Both the position numbers and the translations under genes were made by a program. The notes beneath the pieces were generated by a model. The model made no database searches, had not been told where the DNA came from, and worked only from the letters and a program-made list of their open reading frames with translations. DNA of 64,000 nucleotides from Rubrivivax sp. (GTDB taxonomy: Bacteria > Pseudomonadota > Gammaproteobacteria > Burkholderiales > Burkholderiaceae_C): the NCBI GenBank assembly GCA_020852865.1, contig JADYZZ010000038.1, forward strand, positions 1 through 64,000. Direction: 5' to 3'. This document shows, one piece after another, positions 1 to 8,359 of the stretch. How positions within the stretch are numbered: the stretch's first letter is position 1; each line of letters begins with the position of its first letter.

Positions 1-810
1 GCCCATCGCCTCGGAAAACCCGACACCCCCCCATCCACCACAGGAGCCCCCCACATGCTTCACAGAGGCCGAGGCTCATCGCCTCGGAAAACCCGACCGA
101 CTTCACCAGCTGCGAGCTGGGCGTGTACGCTTCAATGAGGCCGAGGCTCATCGCCTCGGTAAACCGCCTGAAGGTAAGCATGGGATACGCGGTTGTGTCG
201 GCTTCAATGAGGCCGAGGCTCATCGCCTCGGAAAACCATGTCGACATTGCACGCTTTGCGTGAGTCCCGCGGCTTCAATGAGGCCGAGGCTCATCGCCTC
301 GGAAAACCACCCAGCCCTCGCCGACGATGACCTGGCGCACCTCGCTTCAATGAGGCCGAGGCTCATCGCCTCGGAAAACTCTCGCGCCTGCTAGAAAGCA
401 AGCCAAGCTACGTCACGCTTCAATGAGGCCGAGGCTCATCGCCTCGGAAAACGGACGCGATGCTGCTCCCAGTGCAGGCCCGCCCATTGCTTCAATGAGG
501 CCGAGGCTCATCGCCTCGGAAAACAACTCCTTGGGCGGCGTCTTGTCGGTCTTCCTCACGCTTCAATGAGGCCGAGGCTCATCGCCTCGGAAAACTTCGG
601 CGTCTGGCGCGGCACCGATCCTGGATCGCAGCTTCAATGAGGCCGAGGCTCATCGCCTCGGAAAACGGCGTGCTCGTGCGCATCGAGCGGCCCGCTGGCA
701 CGCTTCAATGAGGCCGAGGCTCATCGCCTCGGAAAACAGAGGGCGCCCATGACCGAACCGAAGTGGCACCGCGTGCTTCAATGAGGCCGAGGCTCATCGC
801 CTCGGAAAAC
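1..810 (-). CRISPR. Type I-G CRISPR array (11 full repeats, 1 partial)
   Basis: Eleven full 36-nt repeats start at 57, 129, 201, 272, 344, 417, 489, 560, 631, 702 and 775. A partial repeat at 1-19 shows that the array continues past the left edge. The ten complete spacers between full repeats are 35-37 nt. Read on the minus strand, each repeat begins GTTTTC, contains the perfect 7-bp hairpin CCGAGGCGATGAGCCTCGG and ends ATTGAAGC, which resembles an 8-nt crRNA 5' handle. I therefore infer minus-strand transcription, in the same direction as the cas genes. Repeats 1-19, 57-92 and 129-164 carry substitutions, as expected for the leader-distal end. The copy at 57 is changed inside the handle. The youngest spacer is then 738-774. 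I could not assign spacer targets. Confidence 0.97.
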
Positions 811-1043
811 CGCCCGCTCGAAAAGCAAGGCCCTGGGCCGATTGTGGCCCATGATTGCGAGCGCTCGCCGCCGCGTGAGCGGTGGCTCGCGCCGCGACGG
901 CCATGCCGGGCCGGCGCGCCTTCCAAGTGCTTGAATTGTCAAGGCGCGCGGGCTTGCGAGCGCTGCCCGCGTGGCCCCTCGCCACGACAGCGCTCGCACC
1001 ACCGTGCAGGCGCGCCCGCATTGACTGCCGCCCTGCCGCGCGC
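811..1043 (-). promoter_or_regulatory. CRISPR leader between cas2 and the array
   Basis: These 233 bases separate the cas2 stop from the leader-proximal repeat and contain no gene I can support. On the minus strand a TTGACA hexamer lies at 942-937 inside a small palindrome (CTTGA-attg-TCAAG, 930-943). It could be the -35 box of a pre-crRNA promoter or an operator, but no convincing -10 box follows at the right distance. Leader identity is inferred from the intact repeats on this side and decayed repeats on the other. Confidence 0.6.
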
Positions 1044-1340
1044 TCACACGATCACCGGCGCGCGCCCGAGGGGATCGAAGCCGCGCTTGCCGAGGCTGTG
1101 CACGCGCGGCTTGACGCTCTCGGCAGGGCCCACGTCGATGATCATCACGTGATCCTCCTCCCGGTTCAAAAGCGTCTCGAGACGGCTGCGCAGTTCCACC
1201 TGACGCTGCCGGTCCAGCCGGCACTGGAACACCGAGAGCTGCAACCACTCTCCGTAGCCATTCATCAACTTGAAAACCGCGCGCCAGCGCCGCGCATCGG
1301 CGATGTCGTAGGTGACGATGAAGAGGTGCTCGTCAGCCAT
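1044..1340 (-). CDS. cas2: CRISPR-associated endoribonuclease-fold protein Cas2
   Basis: This 98-aa protein is Cas2, the small ferredoxin-fold dimer that bridges two Cas1 dimers in the spacer integration complex. It has the expected length. The N-terminal first strand (LFIVTYDIAD, residues 5-14) carries the conserved Asp at residue 11, followed by a conserved LQLSVFQC segment near residues 33-40. It is the last cas gene before the leader and lies 52 nt after the cas4-cas1 stop, so it is probably in the same transcript. The start is ATG. Confidence 0.95.
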   Translation of the reverse strand: MADEHLFIVTYDIADARRWRAVFKLMNGYGEWLQLSVFQCRLDRQRQVELRSRLETLLNREEDHVMIIDVGPAESVKPRVHSLGKRGFDPLGRAPVIV

Positions 1341-1392
1341 GCCGGTTTGCTGCCCGGCCCGAGAGCCGTCAGCGAATGGGTCAGCGAATCGC

Positions 1393-3183
1393 TCAGCGCG
1401 TGGTGAAGGCCGGGTAGTCGGCCAGTTCGCCCAGCAGGTGGCGGCCCAGCAGCCGGCACTGGATCTCCACGATCTGCCGGTACTGCGCCGCGTAGCCGAA
1501 CAGCGGATGCGTCACCTCCTGCGACAGGCGCCGCTCGAAGGCGGCGATGAAGGCGCGCCGGCCGCCCTCGTTCAGCGCCACGGCGCCGCCTGCACGCACG
1601 AAGTTGCCCTCGTCCAGCTCGCCGTTGTTGATGGCCATGAGCACCGCCGAATCGGCCACCAGCGGCCTGAAGGGCTCCATCATGTCGAGCGCCAGCGCCG
1701 GCCTGCCGTAGCGCGGCTGGTGATAGAAGCCGCGCATCGAATCGAACCCGACCGCCGTGAGGGTGACGGCGAAGCTGCGCGTGAGCAGCGCGTAGGCGAA
1801 CGACAGCAGCGCGTTCACCGGGTCGGCCGGCGGGCGCCGGTTGCGGTGCTCGAAGTCGAAGGCCCAGGTGCCTGCTGCCACCGGCTCGCCGCCGCCTTCG
1901 CCACCGCCCGGCCGCGCCAGCATGGCCGCGAAGTGCCGGAAGTAGCGCGCAGCCGCGTTGCCTTCGGCCCCCAGCAGTTGCGGCAGGTCGTGCGCATGCT
2001 GCGCCGCTTCGACGTCGCGGCGGAACTCCGCCAGCAGCGGCTCGGGCATCTCGCCGCGCTTCCAGTTGCGCCGCAGCAGCGTGCGCTGGTTGCGGATCTT
2101 GGCCACCACGAGCACCTTCGCCAGACGCAGGCAGAAGGCCTCGTCGAAGCTGGCGCGGTACTGCGCGCTGCGCAGCTCGACGTTCTTGTGCCCCAGCCCC
2201 ACCGTATGGCCGAGGAACCAGCCGCCGTGCGAGAGCCACGTCACCGGGATCTCGCGCGACATCAGCTCGTGCAGCGCGGGCGTGGTGAGATAGACGCCGC
2301 CTTGCAGCACCAGCTGCGAGACGTCGATCAGGCGCGCGCTCAAGACCTTTTCGTCCTCGATGCTGACTTCGAGCAGCTCGCCGCTCTTGGCCACCTTGGC
2401 GCCGCGCGACTGCACGTACATCGGCAGCGCCGGCGTCTGCGCCACCGCCAGCGGGCGCGGTGGCGCCCCGCCCGCGCGCAGGAAGTGCACTTCGTCGGGC
2501 AGGCAGATGGGCGCCAGCGAGCAACGCGGGCACTTGGGGCTGTTTTCCAATGGCGGCGGGATTGCGCCGCCCTCGGCCATGCGGCGCAGGCCGGCCGCGG
2601 CTTCGCGCGTGGCGAGGCGCAGGGCTTCGTCGAACGGCACGCGCACGCGCTCGCGCGAGGCGGCGAAGTACAGCACGCCCTCGGGCGCCTCGTGGCCGTG
2701 CTCCTCGAGCAATAGGCCCTGCACGCACAGCTGCACCCGCTCGGGGTCGTAGGCGCCGGCCGGTACATGCGGGCGCTTGCCGCGCTTGTAGTCCACGGGC
2801 ACGGCGCGGCGGCCCTCGAATTCGGCGAGGTCGAGCTTGGCGACGAGGCCGAGCGTGGTGGACGAGAGCTCCATCGAACGGACATGGATGCGTTCGGGAG
2901 CCTCGGGGCCGGCCTCGTCCTCGCTTTCGCGCTCGCTTTCGCCTTGGGACGAGGCGCCGCCGCCGGCTGGCGGCGGCGTGCCGCTGCGCCGATCGACCCG
3001 GCGATGGACATGACGGCCCTCCACCGTGTCGGCCGAGTGCGCCCATTCGCCCTGCACCCACTCGAGGTAGGCCAGGCGCGGGCAGTAGACGTATTCGTTG
3101 AGCATGCGGGCGGGCAGCAGCGGCGGGCTGGCCGCGGGCGGCACGGCGCCGGGAAGTGCGGCACGCTGCGCTTCAGTGGTCAC
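1393..3183 (-). CDS. cas4-cas1: Cas4-Cas1 fusion, spacer acquisition nuclease/integrase
   Basis: This 596-aa protein joins Cas4 (about residues 25-250) to Cas1 (about 260-596), as is usual for type I-G. Cas4 trims and orients prespacers by PAM. Its PD-(D/E)XK core shows KLDLAE then DYKRGKRP, and iron-sulfur ligands come from YCPRLAYLEW near the N terminus and the trio in CPRCSLAPIC. Cas1 integrates spacers. Its metal ligands are the Glu of GAEGNAAARYF, the His of GFYHQPRYGRPAL and the acidic residues of DMMEPFR. I chose the GTG at 3183 because GGGGAG lies about 10 nt upstream. The frame stays open upstream, but that part overlaps csb2. A Ser/Glu-rich insert (GESERESEDE) interrupts the N-terminal part of Cas4. 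Confidence 0.95.
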   Translation of the reverse strand: MTTEAQRAALPGAVPPAASPPLLPARMLNEYVYCPRLAYLEWVQGEWAHSADTVEGRHVHRRVDRRSGTPPPAGGGASSQGESERESEDEAGPEAPERIHVRSMELSSTTLGLVAKLDLAEFEGRRAVPVDYKRGKRPHVPAGAYDPERVQLCVQGLLLEEHGHEAPEGVLYFAASRERVRVPFDEALRLATREAAAGLRRMAEGGAIPPPLENSPKCPRCSLAPICLPDEVHFLRAGGAPPRPLAVAQTPALPMYVQSRGAKVAKSGELLEVSIEDEKVLSARLIDVSQLVLQGGVYLTTPALHELMSREIPVTWLSHGGWFLGHTVGLGHKNVELRSAQYRASFDEAFCLRLAKVLVVAKIRNQRTLLRRNWKRGEMPEPLLAEFRRDVEAAQHAHDLPQLLGAEGNAAARYFRHFAAMLARPGGGEGGGEPVAAGTWAFDFEHRNRRPPADPVNALLSFAYALLTRSFAVTLTAVGFDSMRGFYHQPRYGRPALALDMMEPFRPLVADSAVLMAINNGELDEGNFVRAGGAVALNEGGRRAFIAAFERRLSQEVTHPLFGYAAQYRQIVEIQCRLLGRHLLGELADYPAFTTR

Positions 3184-3231
3184 TTCGCTCTCCCCTGCGT
3201 CCTTGCATGCCGAGCCGCGTACGCGAGCCAG

Positions 3232-3390
3232 CCGCCGTTTCCGGACGCGGCCGACCGGCCTTTCATCACCTGCGCCCTGGCGGCCGGCTCCCCGGTGATC
3301 ACGGGCAACGCACGGCACTTTCCGCCGGGGCTGGGCGTGAAGGTCATGACGGCGAGGCAGTGGCTGGAGGCAACGCCGCCGCCGCGCTGA
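3232..3390 (+). pseudogene. C-terminal remnant of a PIN-domain (VapC-like) toxin
   Basis: On the plus strand, antisense to the cas operon, the reading PDAADRPFITCALAAGSPVI, then TGNARHFP, then GVKVMTARQWLE ends at a TGA at 3388-3390. This matches the end of PIN-domain toxins: a conserved Asp-rich stretch before the fold's last helix, then TGN-x-HFP, then a short tail. About 50 residues are recognisable. Upstream in this frame I see no PIN N-terminal Asp motif and no antitoxin, so it is a fragment. It sits mostly in the 160-bp gap between csb2 and cas4-cas1 and overlaps the last 47 nt of csb2. It probably marks an old insertion or replacement at this junction. Confidence 0.6.
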
Positions 3391-5026
3391 GACGCGCTTC
3401 GGCCGACTTCGCTTCCACTCCGGCGGCCGCATGCTCGAACCGCCCCAGACCGAAATGGCTGGCGTATCCCAGGCACAACGGCCCTGCGACGGCGCACTCG
3501 AACTCGAGCCGCAGTACAAAGCCGATGTCGCACGCCGGCGCAGGGCCGGTCTGCCGCGTGCGGACATGGTGCCGCAGTGCGCGGGCCGTGTCATCGGTGC
3601 GCGGGTCGAGCCAGACGACACGGGTGGGTTCGGGCAGCCCGCGCGAGCGCAACTCGGCGCGAACCTGTCCCTCCAACGAATTCGTGCCTCGCTTCTTCAG
3701 GTGCCGGGGCGGGACGAAGGGTGTCGCACTGATCCAGATGCGGCTGGGGGCAGTGGCACGCCAGAGCGAGTTCTCCGCTGCAGAGGCGCTCAGCACGTCT
3801 TGCAGGTTGCCCGCGCCGGCCAGCGCCAGACGCAAGGGCTCGACGCCACCCTTGGTGTAGGTGCGCCGCGTCGCACGGACGGCAGCGCGCGCCAGGTCGT
3901 CGAGACCCATGGGCGCCCAGATCAGCACGTGGTCGAGCGCCCCGTCGCCGTCCAGATCCAGATGAAGAAGATGCGCATGCCGATGCGGCAACGTCAGTGG
4001 ACGCCCTTGCTCGTCGCACCCCGACAGCACGGCCGAGTGGCCACCCAGACGGCAGGCGTTGTCCACCAGGGCGCGATGCAGCAGCTCGCCCTGCGCGAGG
4101 CTGCGTTGCGCACGCGGCAGCGTGTTGGCACGGCCGCTCGCGCTGGCGAGCGCCAGCAGCATGCAGGCAACGGGTGGAGCGTGCGCCCGCCGTTGTTGCG
4201 GCTTCGGCGGGAGGGTTGCCAGGCTGTCGGCCCGCCGCCAGTACAAGACTTTGCGGCTGCCCGGCGGCTGCGTCCAGCCCAGCTGCTGCAGCCAGGCGGT
4301 TTCCACCTGAAGGCAGGCGAGCGTGTCGCGCGGGTGCGCACGCTCGATGGCTTCGATCTCCTTGCGACGCCTCGCGGCAGGGAGCGGCTTGCCCTTCGCA
4401 TCGAGCGTGCTGACGGCGGCCGCGCCCGCGGCGATGGCCTTTGCACGCCAGGCAGCGTACTCATCGGGGGCCAGCGCAGCGAGCAGCGCGACCTGCTCCC
4501 ACCCGGGCCCCGGGCAATCGGCCGCTTCGCCGGGCCGCACGTCGAACGCGCCGGCGGCCTCGTCAGGCGATGCGAGCGTCGCTTCCGCCCAGCTCTCGGA
4601 GCGCCCGACGTAGTCGAGTGCCGACGCCAGCTGCTCGAGTTCGGCGCGCTCCTCGGCGTCGAGCGCGACGTCCCAGTGCACGGCGATCTCGCCGTCGTCG
4701 ATCTGCGCCCAGGTGTCGAAGACCAGGGTCGTTTCCTCGCGGCCGTTCTTGAAGCGCGCCAGCGGCATGTAGTGGCGGCTGTGCGTGCCCACGGCGTTCG
4801 GCAGCCGATAGTGCGGCACCACGCCGGCCAGTTTCTCGACCAGGCGCCGCGCCGCCGGCGGCGGGCCGTCGGCGGGCCAGTGGCATTTGGCATAGCCCGT
4901 GGCTAGCAGTGCGCGCAGCAGTCGCCATGGCGACGGCGGCCACTCGATCAGGCCTTCGTTGACGTGGTGGCCCCAGGGCGTGGCGTGGTACCGCCGGCCC
5001 GGGAAGCGCAGCAGCAGCGTGGGCAT
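3344..5026 (-). CDS. csb2: Type I-G Cascade subunit Csb2 (Cas5-Cas6-like, GSU0054 family)
   Basis: This 560-aa protein belongs to the Csb2 family, which combines Cas5- and Cas6-like RAMP folds and is thought to bind the crRNA handle and process pre-crRNA. The N terminus (LLLRFPGRRYHATPWGHHVN) and the downstream IEWPPSPWRLLRALLA block are typical of the family, as is the central PPGSRKVLYWRR segment. A Gly-rich C-terminal RAMP loop is not obvious to me. It starts 4 nt after the csb1 stop, so the two are translationally close. Its 3' end overlaps the antisense PIN remnant. The ATG start is supported by the family-like N terminus. Confidence 0.92.
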   Translation of the reverse strand: MPTLLLRFPGRRYHATPWGHHVNEGLIEWPPSPWRLLRALLATGYAKCHWPADGPPPAARRLVEKLAGVVPHYRLPNAVGTHSRHYMPLARFKNGREETTLVFDTWAQIDDGEIAVHWDVALDAEERAELEQLASALDYVGRSESWAEATLASPDEAAGAFDVRPGEAADCPGPGWEQVALLAALAPDEYAAWRAKAIAAGAAAVSTLDAKGKPLPAARRRKEIEAIERAHPRDTLACLQVETAWLQQLGWTQPPGSRKVLYWRRADSLATLPPKPQQRRAHAPPVACMLLALASASGRANTLPRAQRSLAQGELLHRALVDNACRLGGHSAVLSGCDEQGRPLTLPHRHAHLLHLDLDGDGALDHVLIWAPMGLDDLARAAVRATRRTYTKGGVEPLRLALAGAGNLQDVLSASAAENSLWRATAPSRIWISATPFVPPRHLKKRGTNSLEGQVRAELRSRGLPEPTRVVWLDPRTDDTARALRHHVRTRQTGPAPACDIGFVLRLEFECAVAGPLCLGYASHFGLGRFEHAAAGVEAKSAEARLSAAAALPPATASPS

Positions 5027-5030
5027 GAAG

Positions 5031-6110
5031 TCAGCTCGCGTCGCCGTCGCCCGGCTCGCCGTCGTCGGGCTGTCCTTCGGCCTTGTCCGAATCCTTGCCC
5101 TTCTTCAACTCGTCGTTGAACTCGACCTCCTTGACCTGCATGCGGTCCTTGCAGGCAGCGATGGCGTCCTTCAGGGCCGGCTCCAGTGCGGCGGCATCTG
5201 GCAGCGCGAATCCTGCCGGGCGGCGCGCCAGGATGTCGGCGGACGCCGGCTCCAGGTCGCAAGCCGTGCGCAGCCGCAACGAGCCGTCGAGCAGCAGGCG
5301 CAGCTTGTATAGGGCCAGCAGTACCAGCAGCCGTTCGACGTCGGCGCCGAGGCCGTAGCCGCGGATCTGACCGAGATCCAGGTTGACGAAGAGCGTGATG
5401 CGCTCGGCGGTGAACTCGTCGCGGGCGAAGGGCACGTTGCCGAAGCCCGCCTTGGTGTCGCCGCTCGGATTGACGTGGTCGTTCTTGACGCCGCCCGAAG
5501 CGGCGACCCGCGCGCCGTCGGCTTCGATGAAGGCGGAGAGCGCGCGACTGAGCCGCAATCGACCGCCCGCAAGCGTCTTGTCCTTACCTTTCTTCGCCGA
5601 CAGGAAGGCACCGTGCAATAGCGCCCCAGCGTCCCAGCGCAGGAGATGCGCGGCGATGTCGCGTCGGCTGGGCGCCGGGCCAGCCTCGAACGCATTCAAC
5701 TCCGCCCCCAGTCGATCAAACAGCTGCTCGCCTTCGAGCATGCCAAACATCACGTAGGGGCTGTTGATGCGATGCGCCTCTATGAGGCTATCGGTCAAGA
5801 ACTGTTTTGAACCTGAGCCCGCGCGCTGAGTCGGTGTCTCACCAACGCCACGGACCACGCGGACGTGAGACAGGCCCATCGCCGGACCTCGCAGCTCGCA
5901 GTTGGCATCGTCCCACAGCGTTCGTTCAAGGTGGTTCGCCATGCTCTGCGCGCTCTCCACCAGCAGGCTGAGCCCCTGCGGCGTCTGGAACGTCGCGGCC
6001 CCGAGGCCCGGAAAGCCCGTGGGCTGGAAGCGCTGCCCCTGCAGCGGACGCAGGGCGATCTCGAACAACAACCTCGAGCACGGTTCGAGGGGCGAAAGGT
6101 CCAGACTCAT
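5031..6110 (-). CDS. csb1: Type I-G Cas7-like backbone subunit Csb1 (GSU0053 family)
   Basis: This 359-aa protein is the Csb1/Cas7 backbone subunit that polymerises along the crRNA spacer. Family-like segments include PTGFPGLGAATF near the N terminus, NSPYVMFGMLEG in the middle, and the block GGVKNDHVNPSGDTKAGFGN followed by PFARDEFTAERI. The C terminus is acidic (DDGEPGDGDAS). The start ATG at 6110 overlaps the csx17 stop as ATGA, which gives the start and indicates coupled translation. An in-frame extension further upstream lies inside csx17 and is not real. Confidence 0.94.
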   Translation of the reverse strand: MSLDLSPLEPCSRLLFEIALRPLQGQRFQPTGFPGLGAATFQTPQGLSLLVESAQSMANHLERTLWDDANCELRGPAMGLSHVRVVRGVGETPTQRAGSGSKQFLTDSLIEAHRINSPYVMFGMLEGEQLFDRLGAELNAFEAGPAPSRRDIAAHLLRWDAGALLHGAFLSAKKGKDKTLAGGRLRLSRALSAFIEADGARVAASGGVKNDHVNPSGDTKAGFGNVPFARDEFTAERITLFVNLDLGQIRGYGLGADVERLLVLLALYKLRLLLDGSLRLRTACDLEPASADILARRPAGFALPDAAALEPALKDAIAACKDRMQVKEVEFNDELKKGKDSDKAEGQPDDGEPGDGDAS

Positions 6111-8359
6111 GCAACGTTCTCCTTGGCGAGGGACGGGTCGAGGCGCGCGGCCAACGCCGTGGCCGTATGGCGGTCGATCGGGAATGCGAGGGCCGCGGCA
6201 TAGCGCCGCGCAAGCCCGGCGTCCGAGACGACCGGGCCGTTGGAGCCAATCGGGCCGATAGCACCGATGGGGCTGTGGATGCCGGCGATGCGCAGCCGCC
6301 GCGCGGCGAGCTGGACGGCGGCTGCGACGTCGCCGGCCTGAAGCCGGCGCAGGATGGCCGGGTCGCAGCCCGGCGCGCGGCCGTCGGGCAGCGGCCAGGG
6401 CAGGAGAGCCAGCCGCACGGCGATCCACGCGTCGTCGGGCCAATCCGCGGGCGGGGCCGCAGCGAGCCGCGGCGGCCGGCGAACACAGGCGCGCGCGTCG
6501 AGCGCCATCAGCGCGCGCGCCAGCGCCAGGCCGTGATCGAGATCGACTTCGCCGGCCAGCACGCGGGCGATGTCGTACCAGCTTGCGGACGTGCCGTAGG
6601 CCGCCTCCAGCGGCAGGCGCCGCTCCCCGGCACGACCGGCTTCCAGCAGACGTCGCGCCACGAGGGCGATCGCATCGTCGATGCCGTCGCGGCCCTGGAG
6701 CACGCGCGCGTTGCGATCGCCCTCGTCATCGCCAGCCACCCAATGACGGCGCACGCCGTCGCGCCTGTCGCCGGCACGAGCATCGGCGCGCTGCAGGGCG
6801 AAGGCCAGCGCCAGCCGAAGCTCCGGACGGCCGTCGTCGGCCACGGAGGCCCATTGCGGCCGCAGGCGCGGGATGGGCCCCGCCTTGGCCGCGGTGCCGC
6901 GAACCTGCAGCGCCTCGATCTCGGCCATGCGCAGCAAGGCGGACTGCCAGCGTGCGGCCTCGGCGGGCCGCTGGGTGACGGCCAGCAGCGCCTCCGACAG
7001 GCGGCGCTCGGCGAGAACAAGTCGCGCCGGCGCCTTGTCGCCGCGCGCCTCGCGGCGCAGGCGCCGCAGCCACGCATCGAGGTCGTCGAGGCAGGCCAGC
7101 GCGGGTTCGGCGCGATCGGCGACGACGAATCGGCCCAGCGGAACAGCGAGGTTCGATTGCCCGTTGCGTTCGATGTAGCCGAACCGCTGGAACGACCGGA
7201 TGCCCCGCGACGTGCCCAGCCGCGCGATCGCGCGGGCCAGATCAAGAGGCTCGGCCGACACCTGTGCACCGAGCTGTGCGCGCCCCGCCGCGAACACCTG
7301 GCGCAGATCGGCGAAGGTGGTGGGCTGGTGCCACAGCGGCATCCACTGCTCGCCCCTGGCGCTTTCGTCGGAGCGGCCGGCGCTTGCATACCCGAGCGCT
7401 CCGGCCGACACCGCAAATGGTGCCGTGGCCCGCGCGCCCGATTGAGACTGAAGGCGACGTGTCGCGGCGGCGGTGAAGAGCTGAACTCCCTCCATCGTCA
7501 GGACGAAGTCCCAGGGGTTCACGCCGCTGTCGCTGCTCGGTCCCGCGGACATGTTGGCGCCTCCGGCATGGCCGGGCGAGAACTGACCGACCGCCAGGCC
7601 CGGGGCCAGCGCTTGCGCGGGGGCGCCGAACAGCGATGCCTCCAATGACGCCGCCGCCTCGGGCCGCGCCGCGCCGCGGGAACTCGCGAAGTCGTACAGC
7701 TCGGTCAGGCGCAGAAAGAAGTTGTAGGTGAAGTCCAGGCGCCCATCCGCGCCGCCGGTTCCGAGCAAGGATGGGTAGCGCGCCGTGCCGCCATCGGTGA
7801 GCACGATGGCCACGTCCATCCAGTTCCGATGCGAGCCCCGCCAGGTGCGACGCAATTCGGGTATCAGCTCGGCTTTCAGCGTCTTGAAGCGACGCTCGGC
7901 CGCAGCAAGCCGGGCCTTGTAGTCGGCGGAGTCGCGAAGCGCCGCGCGCTCGGCACGCGTGGCGGCACGGTTCTTGGCCTCGCCCTTGATCGCTCGTACC
8001 GTGCGATCGGCCTCGGCCAAGGGATCGAGATGCGCCCTGGCATCCCGGACGCCCGCGCGCAGGCCTGCGAAGCGCTCCGCGCTGCTCGTCGCGATGGCCG
8101 CCAACGCCGGGTCGTCGAGCTGGTAGAAGCCCGAGCCTCGGTTCCACGGCGAGACCACCGCGGTCGGGCGGTATCGCTCAAGGAAAAAGCGTGAGAGCTG
8201 GTCCCGGTTCAGCTCCGTCGCCAGCACGAACCTCTCACCCTCCCACCACCCTCGCGCCCCATCATCGAGCTGTTCGGCGACCAGGCGAAGAATGCCCAAG
8301 GCCTTGAGGTAGTGGGCCAGCGGCGCGGGCGCGCAGCCGTCCAGGCGGTGGACGTTCAT
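6107..8359 (-). CDS. csx17: Type I-G large subunit Csx17 (Cas8g)
   Basis: This 750-aa protein is Csx17, the large (Cas8-like) subunit of type I-G Cascade, expected to help in PAM recognition and Cas3 recruitment. The N terminus (LDGCAPAPLAHYLKALGILR) and the later GVNPWDFVLTMEGVQLF and MPLWHQPTTFADLRQVFAAG segments are characteristic of the family. The gene overlaps its neighbours on both sides by ATGA: its ATG (8359) overlaps the stop of the Cas3/Fic frame, and its TGA overlaps csb1. Near the C terminus is a short imperfect 9-bp repeat encoding IGAIGPIGS (about 6241-6275), like repeats in other genes of this window. Confidence 0.93.
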   Translation of the reverse strand: MNVHRLDGCAPAPLAHYLKALGILRLVAEQLDDGARGWWEGERFVLATELNRDQLSRFFLERYRPTAVVSPWNRGSGFYQLDDPALAAIATSSAERFAGLRAGVRDARAHLDPLAEADRTVRAIKGEAKNRAATRAERAALRDSADYKARLAAAERRFKTLKAELIPELRRTWRGSHRNWMDVAIVLTDGGTARYPSLLGTGGADGRLDFTYNFFLRLTELYDFASSRGAARPEAAASLEASLFGAPAQALAPGLAVGQFSPGHAGGANMSAGPSSDSGVNPWDFVLTMEGVQLFTAAATRRLQSQSGARATAPFAVSAGALGYASAGRSDESARGEQWMPLWHQPTTFADLRQVFAAGRAQLGAQVSAEPLDLARAIARLGTSRGIRSFQRFGYIERNGQSNLAVPLGRFVVADRAEPALACLDDLDAWLRRLRREARGDKAPARLVLAERRLSEALLAVTQRPAEAARWQSALLRMAEIEALQVRGTAAKAGPIPRLRPQWASVADDGRPELRLALAFALQRADARAGDRRDGVRRHWVAGDDEGDRNARVLQGRDGIDDAIALVARRLLEAGRAGERRLPLEAAYGTSASWYDIARVLAGEVDLDHGLALARALMALDARACVRRPPRLAAAPPADWPDDAWIAVRLALLPWPLPDGRAPGCDPAILRRLQAGDVAAAVQLAARRLRIAGIHSPIGAIGPIGSNGPVVSDAGLARRYAAALAFPIDRHTATALAARLDPSLAKENVA

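Noticed and set aside
705..926. Open frames through the CRISPR array and leader
   Set aside because: They are translations of repeats and GC-rich leader DNA with no family resemblance.
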